A stretch of 64,000 nucleotides of DNA from Elizabethkingia sp. YR214 (GTDB taxonomy: Bacteria > Bacteroidota > Bacteroidia > Flavobacteriales > Weeksellaceae). Shown piece after piece: positions 44,368 through 53,424 of this stretch (position 1 is its first letter; each line of letters opens with the position of its first letter). The position numbers and the translations under genes are program-made. The stretch is taken from assembly GCF_003058195.1 (NCBI RefSeq), contig NZ_QBUH01000007.1, forward strand, positions 110,997 to 174,996. Direction: 5' to 3'. Below the pieces are notes generated by a model. That model did not search any database and was not told the origin of the DNA. It saw nothing but the letters and a program-made list of their open reading frames with translations.

Positions 44368-45417
44368 ATGGAAAAGTTAGATTACATCATTGTAGGGGAC
44401 GGATATGCCGCCATTTTTTTTGCACACCAGCTGTTGAAAAGTGGTAAGACTTTTAAATTATTTTCCGAGGGAAATAGAGCTGCATCACATATTTCGGCTG
44501 GAGTATGCAACCCTGTTGTATTGAAGAGGTATAACAAAATATGGAATGATGAGGCACAAATGGACTACCTACCAATTATTTTTGATGAGATCGAAGAATA
44601 CCTGCATAAAAACTATTTAATTCAGGAAAATGTAGTTCGTGTATTCCACGATGAGGGTGAGCATAAGCTATGGCTTAAGAAAGCTTCACAGGAAAAATTC
44701 GAAGGCTATCTGGATTCAGATATACAGCAATTGTCCAGTGTTGAAAATCCTTTTGGTGTGGGAAGAGTCAAAAATTCCTGTCGCCTGGATGTTCGCAATT
44801 TTTTCACAGATTTTTTTAACTTTTTAGAAGATAAAAGTGCACTGATAAAAGAAAGGTTTAATTATGATAAATTAAGTACCGATCAGAATTCTTACAATGA
44901 CTATACATTCGATAAAATTATCTTTGCCGAAGGAACTGGGATAAAGGATAATCCTTATTTCTGTGAGATACCTGTGAAACCCAACAAAGGGCATCGTTTT
45001 AGCCTTCGTCTGGAAAAAGATACAGAAGCTTTTGTAATCAAGAAGAAACATTTTCTATTCAGATTTTCCGGAGATGAATATTACTATGGTGGGACATATG
45101 ACAGAGATTCTCAGACGAATGAAATCGAAGATAAAGCTGTAGAAGAATTGAAAAAAGGACTTGAAGAAGTATACAAAAGTTCTTACCGAATAGATGAGGT
45201 ATCAACTGCTTTCCGAGCAACTGTAGCAGATAGAAGACCCATAATCGGATGTCATGATATATATGAAAATCTTTATATTTTTAATGGATTAGGAGCAAGA
45301 GGTGTATTAAATGGTAGCTACTTTTCTAAGCAATTATTCGATTTTATAGAACATGGGATTGAATTTCATGAAGAGGTAGATGTAAAAAGATTTTCTCAAA
45401 TCGGGAAATTATCTTAA
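44368..45417 (+). CDS. FAD-dependent oxidoreductase (DAO-like)
   Basis: A 349-residue flavoprotein of the D-amino-acid-oxidase superfamily. The N-terminal dinucleotide motif reads IIVGDGYAAIFFAHQLL, with Ala where GxGxxG has the third Gly. Later segments are SHISAGVCNPVVLKRY, the FAD-contacting KIIFAEGTGIKDNP, ATVADRRPIIG and LYIFNGLGARGVLNG, the last being typical of DAO-fold proteins. Substrate is unknown. Start at 44368 (MEKLDYIIVG); a longer frame from a TTG at 44350 would run through the terminator. The Rrf2 gene follows after 12 bases. Confidence 0.82.
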   Translation: MEKLDYIIVGDGYAAIFFAHQLLKSGKTFKLFSEGNRAASHISAGVCNPVVLKRYNKIWNDEAQMDYLPIIFDEIEEYLHKNYLIQENVVRVFHDEGEHKLWLKKASQEKFEGYLDSDIQQLSSVENPFGVGRVKNSCRLDVRNFFTDFFNFLEDKSALIKERFNYDKLSTDQNSYNDYTFDKIIFAEGTGIKDNPYFCEIPVKPNKGHRFSLRLEKDTEAFVIKKKHFLFRFSGDEYYYGGTYDRDSQTNEIEDKAVEELKKGLEEVYKSSYRIDEVSTAFRATVADRRPIIGCHDIYENLYIFNGLGARGVLNGSYFSKQLFDFIEHGIEFHEEVDVKRFSQIGKLS

Positions 45418-45429
45418 ATTGCACAGATT

Positions 45430-45846
45430 ATGATGTCCAAACGGTGTAAATACGCTTTGAAAGCGATGGTGAGGCTGGCGAGAAACTATAAAAATGGATT
45501 CTTGTCGACAGCCATTATTGCACAAGACGAGAACATTCCCAAAAAATTTTTGGAACAAATTCTACTGGAACTAAAAAGAGCCAAGCTTGTAAACAGCAAG
45601 CAGGGAATAGGTGGAGGTTATTATCTGATAAAATCTCCGGATGAAGTTTCTTTAGCAGATTTATATCGTATTTTCGAAGGGCCAATTTCTTTAACGCCCT
45701 GTATTTCCCTTAATTATTACGAGGCTTGCGACGATTGTGTTGACGAGGAAGCTTGCTATCTTAGACATGAATTAATCAACGTTCGTGAGAAGACTCGTAA
45801 AAGTATGATGGAGGCTACACTAACAGCCTTTATGAATAAGAAGTAA
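45430..45846 (+). CDS. Rrf2-family transcriptional regulator of the sulfur cluster
   Basis: A 138-residue winged-helix repressor: SKRCKYALKAMVRLA, DENIPKKFLEQILLELKRAKLV (recognition helix) and SKQGIGGGYYL (wing). The C-terminal part has four cysteines in CISLNYYEACDDCVDEEAC, spaced like Fe-S or redox sensing Rrf2 proteins such as IscR, while the gene position resembles CymR/CysR-type control of cysteine synthesis. It is directly upstream of cysH, and an inverted repeat in the cysH promoter is a likely target. The ATG is doubled (45430, 45433). Confidence 0.85.
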   Translation: MMSKRCKYALKAMVRLARNYKNGFLSTAIIAQDENIPKKFLEQILLELKRAKLVNSKQGIGGGYYLIKSPDEVSLADLYRIFEGPISLTPCISLNYYEACDDCVDEEACYLRHELINVREKTRKSMMEATLTAFMNKK

Positions 45847-45858
45847 TTTTTTTTAAAT

Positions 45859-45888
45859 CTAAATACTACTAATTTGGTAGATTTAATA
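45859..45888 (+). promoter_or_regulatory. Candidate Rrf2 operator in front of cysH
   Basis: AAATCTA and TAGATTT form a 7-base inverted repeat separated by 16 bases; inside it lies a second small inverted repeat CTAC...GTAG. It covers the -33 element of the cysH promoter. Position and symmetry suggest a repressor site; binding by the adjacent Rrf2 protein is inference. Confidence 0.45.
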
Positions 45889-45905
45889 GAATTAATATAT
45901 CTTTG
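45873..45905 (+). promoter_or_regulatory. Promoter of the cys cluster
   Basis: TTTG (45873-45876), 21 bases, then TATCTTTG (45898-45905), 22 bases before the cysH ATG at 45928. Confidence 0.65.
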
Positions 45906-45927
45906 CAAAATCAATTTTGAAACTGAA

Positions 45928-46641
45928 ATGGAAAATAGTCTGAAAATACAACTGAACGAATTACTGGAAGGGATATCGGAAACCCTTACCAATACAGAAG
46001 TTTTGCAGTTACTGGTAGACAGATTTCCGAAAGAGGTAATCTTTTCTACCAGTTTTAGTTACGAGGATCAGGTTGTAACACATCTGGTAAAAGACCTGGA
46101 TGTGGATATTTTTACATTGGATACAGGAAGGCTTTTTGAGCAGACTTATGAAACGTGGTCAGCAACAAAAGCTTTTTTCAAAAAAGACATCAAAGCTTTT
46201 TATCCGGACGCAGAAGTATTAGGAAAATTTGTAACTGAAAACGGACCAGATTCATTCTATCGTTCTGTGGAAAACAGAAAAACCTGTTGTAATATCCGCA
46301 AAGTTCAGCCTTTGAAAAAGGCATTGCAGGGTTATAAAGTTTGGGTTACCGGGTTAAGAGCGGAACATTCTGCGAACAGACACAGTATGTCCCCATTGGA
46401 GTGGGACGCAGATAATCAGATTATAAAATACCATCCATTGCTAAACTGGACAACTCAGGAAGTAAAGGACTATGTAAAAGAAAGCAGACTACCTTATAAT
46501 TATCTTCATGAAAAAGGTTTTGTAAGCATCGGATGTGCACCGTGTACCAGAGCTATTCAGGAAGGAGAAGATTTTAGAGCCGGCCGCTGGTGGTGGGAAG
46601 ATGCTAATAAAAAAGAGTGTGGTCTGCATATTCACCAATAA
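45928..46641 (+). CDS. cysH: Assimilatory APS reductase (CysH family with Fe-S cysteines)
   Basis: Reduces adenylyl sulfate (APS) to sulfite with thioredoxin. From ATG 45928 (MENSLKIQL) it has 237 residues. Conserved parts are FSTSFSYEDQ, LDTGRLFEQTYE, CC at 120-121, CAPC at 203-206 and the catalytic Cys231 in KKECGLH. The CC...CxxC set holds a [4Fe-4S] cluster and marks APS, not PAPS, as substrate; this agrees with the absence of cysC (APS kinase) in the cluster. Codons upstream of 45928 overlap the promoter and are not likely to be translated. Confidence 0.93.
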   Translation: MENSLKIQLNELLEGISETLTNTEVLQLLVDRFPKEVIFSTSFSYEDQVVTHLVKDLDVDIFTLDTGRLFEQTYETWSATKAFFKKDIKAFYPDAEVLGKFVTENGPDSFYRSVENRKTCCNIRKVQPLKKALQGYKVWVTGLRAEHSANRHSMSPLEWDADNQIIKYHPLLNWTTQEVKDYVKESRLPYNYLHEKGFVSIGCAPCTRAIQEGEDFRAGRWWWEDANKKECGLHIHQ

Positions 46642-46653
46642 AAAAGAAAACAA

Positions 46654-47565
46654 ATGTCAACAATAGAACAAGCCAATTATTTAGAACAGTTAGAATCCGA
46701 ATCTATTTATATTCTGCGTGAAGTAGCCGGACAGTTTGAACGTCCTGCGTTGCTTTTTAGCGGAGGGAAAGATAGTATTACACTGGCGCATCTGGCTTTT
46801 AAAGCTTTTAGACCCGGTAAAATTCCGTTCACCTTCGTTCATGTAGATACAGGACACAATTTCCCGGAAGCATTAGACTTCAGAGATGCTCTGGTAAAAG
46901 AGTTAGGAGTAGATCTTGTGGTACGCAAAGTGGAAGATACAATAAAGAAAAAAAATCTTACAGAACCAAAAGGGAAATTCCCGAGCAGAAACTGGCTGCA
47001 GACTTTCACGCTGCTGGATACGATTGAAGAATTTGAATTCGATGCCTGTATCGGTGGAGCAAGAAGGGATGAGGAAAAAGCACGGGCAAAAGAGAGAATC
47101 TTTTCTGTACGCGATGAATTTGGACAGTGGGATCCAAAACTCCAGCGTCCGGAATTGTGGAATATTTTCAATGGCAAGATTCATAAAGGAGAAAATGTAA
47201 GAGTTTTCCCGATTAGTAACTGGACTGAGTTGGATGTGTGGAACTATATCCGAAAAGAGAAAATAGGATTACCATCTATTTATTTCTCTCATGATAGAGA
47301 AGTAGTGGACCTGAACGGACAATGGATTGCCAATTCCGAACATGCATCTCTGGATGCCGATGACCTGATAGCTACAAAAAGAGTGCGTTATCGTACTGTG
47401 GGAGATATGACCTGTACAGCTGCTGTAGAATCTAATGCTGAAACAATAGATGAAGTGATAGATGAAATTATAGCTACCAGGATTTCGGAAAGAGGCGAAA
47501 CACGAATCGATGATCGGGTAACAGAGGCCGCAATGGAAGACCGTAAAAAAGGAGGATACTTTTAA
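46654..47565 (+). CDS. cysD: Sulfate adenylyltransferase subunit 2
   Basis: Catalytic subunit of ATP sulfurylase, forming APS from sulfate and ATP. 303 residues with PP-loop SGGKDS (36-41), VDTGHNFPE, CIGGARRDEEKARAKER and HDREVVDLNGQW; the C-terminal TVGDMTCTAAVES and TEAAMEDRKKGGYF are typical. It requires the CysN GTPase encoded next. The gap to cysH is 12 bases. Confidence 0.95.
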   Translation: MSTIEQANYLEQLESESIYILREVAGQFERPALLFSGGKDSITLAHLAFKAFRPGKIPFTFVHVDTGHNFPEALDFRDALVKELGVDLVVRKVEDTIKKKNLTEPKGKFPSRNWLQTFTLLDTIEEFEFDACIGGARRDEEKARAKERIFSVRDEFGQWDPKLQRPELWNIFNGKIHKGENVRVFPISNWTELDVWNYIRKEKIGLPSIYFSHDREVVDLNGQWIANSEHASLDADDLIATKRVRYRTVGDMTCTAAVESNAETIDEVIDEIIATRISERGETRIDDRVTEAAMEDRKKGGYF

Positions 47566-47630
47566 CATCATTAATTGGTAATAAGCAATGAGTAATTATT
47601 CATTATTTATTGCTCATAAAAACAAAGGAT

Positions 47631-48869
47631 ATGGACATATTAAGATTTATAACAGCAGGAAGTGTAGACGATGGTAAAAGTACCCTTATCGGCAGACTGC
47701 TTTACGATAGCAAAAGCATTTTACAGGATCAACTGGAGGTTCTGGAAAAGCATTCTAAAAACAAAAATGATGAAGGAGTAGATCTTGCACTTCTTACTGA
47801 CGGACTGCGTGCAGAAAGAGAGCAGGGAATTACAATAGACGTAGCCTACAGATATTTTTCAACAGCCAAGAGAAAATTTATTATAGCCGATGCTCCCGGA
47901 CATGTACAGTATACCCGGAATATGATCACCGGCGCATCCAACTCAGATCTGATGGTTATCCTTATCGATGCCCGCCAGGGGGTTATAGAACAAACCAGAA
48001 GGCATTCCATCATAGCATCATTACTTAATCTGAAAAAGATTGCTGTAGCCATCAACAAAATGGATTTGGTAGATTATTCACAGGAAGTCTATGAAAATAT
48101 AAAAGCTGATTATGCAAAAATTGCAGAGAGTCTAGGACTGACTCAAGTTACTTATTTTCCGATATCAGCACTAAGAGGAGATAATATTGTAACCAGATCT
48201 GCTGATACAGATTGGTATAGTGGTGTTTCTCTTTTAGAATATCTGGAAGAAGTACAAGTAAATATCGACACAGATACCAACAGTCGCTTTCAGGTACAGT
48301 ATGTAATCCGCCCTCAGGTAGATGAGTTACATGATTATCGAGGTTATGCCGGGAAAATCCTAAGTGGAGATTTTCGCAAGGGAGACCGCATCTATATTTT
48401 GCCTGCAGAGATTTCGACAAAAATAGACAGAATTGAAATTAACGGATCTGAAGTTGAAGAAGCTTTTGAAGGGCAGTCGGTAGTATTGCATATTGAAGAT
48501 GATATAGATGTAAGCAGAGGTGACTTTTTTGTAGCAGCAGAGCAATTGCCACAAGTAGAAAAAGAAGTAGAAGTATTGCTATGCTGGTTAGATCAAAAAG
48601 CATTACAGTCTGGTAATAAATACATATTACAACACCACAGCAGGCAGATAAAAGCATTGGTGAAAGATGTGGAATATAAAGTAAATGTAAATACACTGGA
48701 ACACGAAAAAGCAGATGGTGATATAAAGCTGAATGAAATTGTGAAAGTAACGCTAAAAACAGCACAGCCTCTGGTTTTCGATAGTTTCAGAAAAAATAAA
48801 GCAACAGGTTCTGCAATTCTGGTAGACGAAACCTCTAACTCGACAGTTGCAGCCTGTATAATTCAGTAA
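47631..48869 (+). CDS. cysN: Sulfate adenylyltransferase subunit 1 (GTPase)
   Basis: GTPase subunit that couples GTP hydrolysis to APS synthesis. From ATG 47631, preceded by AAAGG, it has 412 residues: P-loop GSVDDGKST (10-18), EREQGITIDVAYR (switch I), ADAPGHVQYTRNM (switch II), NKMDLVDY (guanine binding), then two beta-barrel domains. No APS-kinase (CysC) domain is fused to it. The 65-base space after cysD contains an imperfect palindrome around 47589-47604. Confidence 0.94.
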   Translation: MDILRFITAGSVDDGKSTLIGRLLYDSKSILQDQLEVLEKHSKNKNDEGVDLALLTDGLRAEREQGITIDVAYRYFSTAKRKFIIADAPGHVQYTRNMITGASNSDLMVILIDARQGVIEQTRRHSIIASLLNLKKIAVAINKMDLVDYSQEVYENIKADYAKIAESLGLTQVTYFPISALRGDNIVTRSADTDWYSGVSLLEYLEEVQVNIDTDTNSRFQVQYVIRPQVDELHDYRGYAGKILSGDFRKGDRIYILPAEISTKIDRIEINGSEVEEAFEGQSVVLHIEDDIDVSRGDFFVAAEQLPQVEKEVEVLLCWLDQKALQSGNKYILQHHSRQIKALVKDVEYKVNVNTLEHEKADGDIKLNEIVKVTLKTAQPLVFDSFRKNKATGSAILVDETSNSTVAACIIQ

Positions 48870-48871
48870 AT

Positions 48872-49705
48872 ATGAGTAAAGTGTCCGATTCTTTTATTGA
48901 GCAGATTTTTCAGAGAAAAAAAAGCGCATCATATGGTTTCTTCGACAAGAATAAAGCGGAAGCTTTTATGGAGGAATTATACCAGTTGCTTTTTCTTCCT
49001 CAGCATATCAATATGGAGGAAACACTGAGAAATAATTTTGACGAATTACAGAATAAACTTTTTGAATTAATTAAAAATACGACCGATGACAAACTTTTTG
49101 CAGAACGACAAGTGGAAGTGCTGTTTGATGCATTGCCGGAAATATATGATCGTCTGATACTGGATGCCGAATCTATTTTAGAATTCGATCCTGCAACAGA
49201 ATCTCTGGAAGAAATTCTGCTGGCATATCCCGGATTTTTCGCCACTTATGTTTATAGAGTTTCCCACCAGTTGTGGAAACAGAAAATAAGGACTCTTCCC
49301 CGCATTCTTTCGGAATACGGACATAGCAAAACCGGAATTGATATTCATCCCGGGGCGGTTATAGGAGAACACTTTTTTATAGATCACGGAACAGGTATCG
49401 TGATTGGAGAAACCTCGGTGATTGGGAATAATGTGAAGATCTATCAAGGGGTAACATTAGGCGCATTAAACGTTTCCAAGGATAAAGCCAATCAGAAAAG
49501 ACATCCTAATATAGAGGACAACGTCATTATTTATTCTGGTGCTACTATTCTAGGTGGAGAAACAACCATTGGCCGGGACAGTATTATAGGAGGTAATGTA
49601 TGGATTACCCAGGATGTTCCTTCAAATTCCCTGGTCTATAACAAAAGCGAAATCAGAATAAAAGACAATAATCCGCTTCCGGAGTCATTAACCTTTGTCA
49701 TTTAA
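48872..49705 (+). CDS. cysE: Serine O-acetyltransferase
   Basis: Makes O-acetylserine, the acceptor for sulfide. 277 residues: a helical N-terminal domain (about 1-160, with YRVSHQLWKQ and ARILSEYGHSKTGIDIHPGA-like PRILSEYGHSKTGIDIH) and a C-terminal left-handed beta-helix with DHGTGIVIGETSVIGNNVKIY, where the Asp/His pair is catalytic. The end (LPESLTFVI) contains the C-terminal Ile expected to dock in CysK in the cysteine synthase complex. The next gene is cysK. Confidence 0.92.
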   Translation: MSKVSDSFIEQIFQRKKSASYGFFDKNKAEAFMEELYQLLFLPQHINMEETLRNNFDELQNKLFELIKNTTDDKLFAERQVEVLFDALPEIYDRLILDAESILEFDPATESLEEILLAYPGFFATYVYRVSHQLWKQKIRTLPRILSEYGHSKTGIDIHPGAVIGEHFFIDHGTGIVIGETSVIGNNVKIYQGVTLGALNVSKDKANQKRHPNIEDNVIIYSGATILGGETTIGRDSIIGGNVWITQDVPSNSLVYNKSEIRIKDNNPLPESLTFVI

Positions 49706-49753
49706 AGTACTAATAACCATATATACAGTAAACAACAGCTAAAGAAAAACATT

Positions 49754-50665
49754 ATGAAATTTCAGAATATATTAGAAACTATAGGAAATACACCAGTCGT
49801 AAAAATTAATAAACTTTTTAATTCAAATAGTGAAGTTTGGATAAAATTAGAGAAGAGTAACCCAGGTGGAAGCATTAAAGACAGAATTGCTCTTTCGATG
49901 ATTGAAGATGCCGAAGCTAAAGGTCTGTTGAATAAAGATAGTATAATTATAGAACCTACAAGTGGTAATACCGGAATTGGACTTTCTTTGGTAGCTGCTG
50001 TGAAAGGATATAAGCTTATTCTGGTCATGCCCGAGAGCATGAGTGTGGAACGGAGAAAGATTATGGAGGCTTATGGAGCAGAATTCGTACTGACACCAAG
50101 AGAAAAGGGTATGAAGGGGGCTATAGAAAAAGCTAATGAACTGGCAGAAGTAACGCCAAATTCGTGGATTCCGAGACAGTTTGATAATCCTGCAAATGTG
50201 AAAGTTCATACAGAAACAACAGCACAGGAAATTCTGCAGGATTTTCCGGACGGACTAGATTATATTATTACAGGTGTAGGAACCGGCGGGCATATCACAG
50301 GAATTGCACAAGTAGTAAAACAAAAATATCCTAATGTAAAAGTAATCGCTGTAGAACCGGAATTATCACCAGTACTAAGCGGTGGTGCACCGGGGCCACA
50401 TCCGTTACAGGGCTTAGGAGCAGGTTTTGTTCCGTCTATTCTGGATACCTCTGTTTTGGATGGTATTACTCAGATTGGCAAAGATGAAGCTTTTGCTTTT
50501 GCCATCGAAGCCGCGAAAAAAGAAGGGCTTTTTGTAGGGATTTCCACCGGAGCGGCATTAGCTGCTGTTGCAAAAAAACTTTCCGAAATACCGGCAGGTT
50601 CTAAAATATTAACGATTAACTACGACACGGGAGAAAGATATCTTTCTATAGAAGGATTGTTCTAA
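49754..50665 (+). CDS. cysK: Cysteine synthase (O-acetylserine sulfhydrylase)
   Basis: PLP enzyme that forms cysteine from O-acetylserine and sulfide. 303 residues; the PLP lysine is Lys42 in [10 protein letters not shown], the substrate loop is [11 protein letters not shown], the phosphate loop [10 protein letters not shown], and the C-terminal segment [10 protein letters not shown] is typical. Similar in length to both CysK and CysM; CysK is preferred because of the [17 protein letters not shown] segment. Located 48 bases after cysE. Confidence 0.93.
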   Translation: MKFQNILETIGNTPVVKINKLFNSNSEVWIKLEKSNPGGSIKDRIALSMIEDAEAKGLLNKDSIIIEPTSGNTGIGLSLVAAVKGYKLILVMPESMSVERRKIMEAYGAEFVLTPREKGMKGAIEKANELAEVTPNSWIPRQFDNPANVKVHTETTAQEILQDFPDGLDYIITGVGTGGHITGIAQVVKQKYPNVKVIAVEPELSPVLSGGAPGPHPLQGLGAGFVPSILDTSVLDGITQIGKDEAFAFAIEAAKKEGLFVGISTGAALAAVAKKLSEIPAGSKILTINYDTGERYLSIEGLF

Positions 50666-50690
50666 AACCGGTCTATACACCAGACTTTAA

Positions 50691-51536
50691 ATGAAAACAA
50701 CTAATAAAACACCAAAGGTATATCTTATCGGTGCGGGGCCTGGCGATCCTGATCTGATCACAGTAAAAGCTATTCGTGCCATTACAGAAGCAGATGTAAT
50801 CTTATGCGACAGACTGGTTAGTCCTGAGATTGTGGATAACTATGTGAGCAAAGAGACAGAGATCGTTTATGTAGGTAAAGAATGCAGCAAAAAAGCATCC
50901 ACGCCACAGTCTTCTATTAATGAACTAATGGTAGAATATGCACTTCAGAATAAAACTGTTGCAAGACTAAAGGGTGGGGATGTATCTATATTTTCCAATA
51001 TTTTGGATGAATTACAGGTACTGAAAGAGAATAAGATCAGGTATGAGATTATTCCGGGAGTAACAGCTGCTCTTGGAGCAGCAGCCTATGCAGGAATGCC
51101 TTTAACAGCAAGAGGATATGCTACATCGGTAAGATTTCTTACTTATTATAAGTCCGAAATATTGACTGAAGATTACTGGGAAGAAATAGCAGAAACCAAT
51201 GATACGCTGGTGTTTTATATGTCTGTAGGAAATCTTACCAATCTGGTAGATAAATTTAAAGAATATGGAGTCTCTTCGGAAAAGAAAATTGCCGTAATAG
51301 AACAGGCAACCACACCTTTTCAGAAAGTATATACTTCTTCTTTTGAAGATTTTGCTCAAAAGTTGGGGCATAAACTATTTGCATCACCATCGCTGGTGGT
51401 TATCGGCAAAATAGTAAACCTGCATGAAGAATTCTCCTGGTTACAAGATACAGGCGGAGAAGGATTGTATTTCAAATCAATAACCAACGGAACTCTGCTT
51501 CCAAAAACTCAAAACTTTTTTGAATATGCTGTCTGA
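50691..51536 (+). CDS. cobA: Uroporphyrinogen-III C-methyltransferase
   Basis: Adds two SAM-derived methyl groups to uroporphyrinogen III to give precorrin-2, the first step to siroheme, the cofactor of sulfite reductase. 281 residues: YLIGAGPGDPDLIT at the N terminus, ADVILCDRLVSPEIV, ARLKGGDVSIFS and EIIPGVTAALGAAAYAGMPLT. It is the stand-alone equivalent of the CysG C-terminal domain; the remaining CysG activities lie in the fusion gene at 58240. Confidence 0.93.
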   Translation: MKTTNKTPKVYLIGAGPGDPDLITVKAIRAITEADVILCDRLVSPEIVDNYVSKETEIVYVGKECSKKASTPQSSINELMVEYALQNKTVARLKGGDVSIFSNILDELQVLKENKIRYEIIPGVTAALGAAAYAGMPLTARGYATSVRFLTYYKSEILTEDYWEEIAETNDTLVFYMSVGNLTNLVDKFKEYGVSSEKKIAVIEQATTPFQKVYTSSFEDFAQKLGHKLFASPSLVVIGKIVNLHEEFSWLQDTGGEGLYFKSITNGTLLPKTQNFFEYAV

Positions 51537-53232
51537 AACTAAACTACAAGTACTGAAAGAAATATCCAGTGGCTTTTCCAGAGATGAAGCCATTTGGGCA
51601 AGCGGTTACCTGGCAGGCCTTGCAGGAACATCTGCCGCAGTGGTTGACTTACCGCCGCAGCAAGCCACGCATACAACAGCTGTAAAGAAAATAACACTGG
51701 TATACGGTACAGAAACCGGTAATAGTAAGAAACTTGCAACAGAACTTGCCGGAGTTGCTAAGAAAAAAGGCATTCAGGTAAAGTTGGGCGATTTATCCCA
51801 GTACAAACCTAAAGATCTGGCCAAGGAAGAATATTTATTTGTAGTAATAAGTACTCAGGGAGAAGGAGAACCGCCAATTCTGGCGAAGAAATTCTACGAT
51901 TATATTCATGAGAACGAACTAAATCTTTCCAATATTAAGTTTGGAGTTTTAGCATTAGGAGACAGCACTTATCCACAATTTTGTAAAACAGGTGAAGATG
52001 TGGATACCCGTTTCGAAGTTCTCGGAGCAGAACGTATTATTCCGCTGAAGAGATGTGATATCGATTATGAAGAAGATGCTCACAGATGGCTCGATCATAT
52101 TTTTGAAGTTGTACAAAATAAAGCAGCAAGTCCTTCACAGGCAACAGCGGCACCCAAGGCATCCTCTGGCAGAAAAAAATACCAGGGAAAAGTATCCGCT
52201 ATTATTAACCTGAATGATATTACTTCTGATAAAGAGACGTATCATATTGAGATTGAAACAGAAGAGCCAATTACTTATCGTCCGGGAGATGCGTTAGGCG
52301 TTATTCCTTTTAACCCAAGGTCTGTAGTAGAAGAGATTATTGGTTTAACCGGTATAGATCCTGAAAAACAAATTCAGACAGCCAGAATTACTGCAAGTGC
52401 GGAAGAGCTTCTTCACCAGCATCTTAATATCAGTTACCTGCTAAAGACTACAGTTGCACAGTATGCGCAAATTACCAGGCAGGATATTCCGGAAACCCGT
52501 TTAAGTCTTCTGGATTTACTTAGAATTTATCCAGTGAAAAACGCAGGGGAATTCGAAGAAGTTATAAAAGCACTGACTGTTCAGGCTCCACGTTTATATT
52601 CAGTTTCATCCTCGCCGGAAGCACATGGAGATTCTGAAATTCATATTACGGTAGCCAGATCGGAGTTCTTTATCAATGATAAAAAACAAAATGGTTTATG
52701 CAGTGGCTTTCTCAGTGAATTTGAAGAAGATGGAGCTGTAGAGTTTTATATCCAGGAGGCTAAACATTTTAAACTTCCGGAGACGGCAAAAGATGTAATT
52801 ATGATTGGTCCCGGAACCGGAATAGCACCATTCCGTTCGTTCCTTTGGGAGCGCGATGCTACAGGCGCTGAAGGGCGAAACTGGCTATTCTTCGGAGACC
52901 GGAATTTTGTGTCAGATTTTCTTTACCAGTCCGAGTTTCAGGATTTTATGAAAACAGGCGCCCTAACAAATCTGGATCTTGCATTTTCCAGAGATACAGC
53001 AGAAAAAGTATACGTACAGCATAGATTGCAGCAAAAATCTTCGGAAGTATTTCAGTGGCTTGAAGGTGGAGCATCGGTATATGTATGTGGAGCTAAAGAG
53101 CCGATGAGTAAAGATGTGGAAGAAACACTTCTTCATATTATTCAGCATGAAGGAAAGCGAAACGAAGATGAGGCTAAAAACTATTTAGAAGAACTGGAGC
53201 TTAGTGGCAGATATGCTAAAGATGTATACTAA
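51520..53232 (+). CDS. cysJ: Sulfite reductase flavoprotein subunit (CysJ-like)
   Basis: Passes electrons from NADPH via FAD and FMN to the siroheme subunit. 570 residues: an N-terminal helix (SGFSRDEAIWASGYLAG), a flavodoxin domain (TLVYGTETGNSKKLA and LALGDSTYPQFC, about 65-210), an FAD domain (RLYSVSSSPEAH) and an NADPH domain (IGPGTGIAPFRSFLWER and YVCGAKEPMSKDVEE) ending in YAKDVY. It overlaps cobA by 17 bases; ATG 51526 is an alternative start. This completes a two-subunit NADPH sulfite reductase with the next gene. Confidence 0.92.
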   Translation: MNMLSETKLQVLKEISSGFSRDEAIWASGYLAGLAGTSAAVVDLPPQQATHTTAVKKITLVYGTETGNSKKLATELAGVAKKKGIQVKLGDLSQYKPKDLAKEEYLFVVISTQGEGEPPILAKKFYDYIHENELNLSNIKFGVLALGDSTYPQFCKTGEDVDTRFEVLGAERIIPLKRCDIDYEEDAHRWLDHIFEVVQNKAASPSQATAAPKASSGRKKYQGKVSAIINLNDITSDKETYHIEIETEEPITYRPGDALGVIPFNPRSVVEEIIGLTGIDPEKQIQTARITASAEELLHQHLNISYLLKTTVAQYAQITRQDIPETRLSLLDLLRIYPVKNAGEFEEVIKALTVQAPRLYSVSSSPEAHGDSEIHITVARSEFFINDKKQNGLCSGFLSEFEEDGAVEFYIQEAKHFKLPETAKDVIMIGPGTGIAPFRSFLWERDATGAEGRNWLFFGDRNFVSDFLYQSEFQDFMKTGALTNLDLAFSRDTAEKVYVQHRLQQKSSEVFQWLEGGASVYVCGAKEPMSKDVEETLLHIIQHEGKRNEDEAKNYLEELELSGRYAKDVY

Positions 53233-53424
53233 AACAGTTTGATTGTAAAATCGTTAAACCGTATTCTGGATCTTACAGAAATTAAGAAAATAAAGTGGGT
53301 TGAAAATCTCAATATTCTAAATTTCTTAATGGTATAAAATATTAAATAATTTGAGATAAGTCCCGAAGAGACATATTAATATAAGATAGGATGAAATCCT
53401 ATAGCTAAAAATAAAACAACAATC
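53233..53424 (+). other. Leader or intergenic region before the sulfite reductase hemoprotein
   Basis: About 190 bases inside the cys cluster without a gene. It contains a perfect hairpin ATAGGAT-GAA-ATCCTAT at 53386-53402 and a longer-range inverted repeat ATCTCAA (53306-53312) with TTGAGAT (53351-53357). No T-run follows. It could be a structured leader or processing site; no known riboswitch class was recognised. Confidence 0.4.

Noticed and set aside
46839..47177. Long antisense frame over cysD
   Set aside because: No start context, promoter or family features, and cysD on the plus strand is unmistakable.
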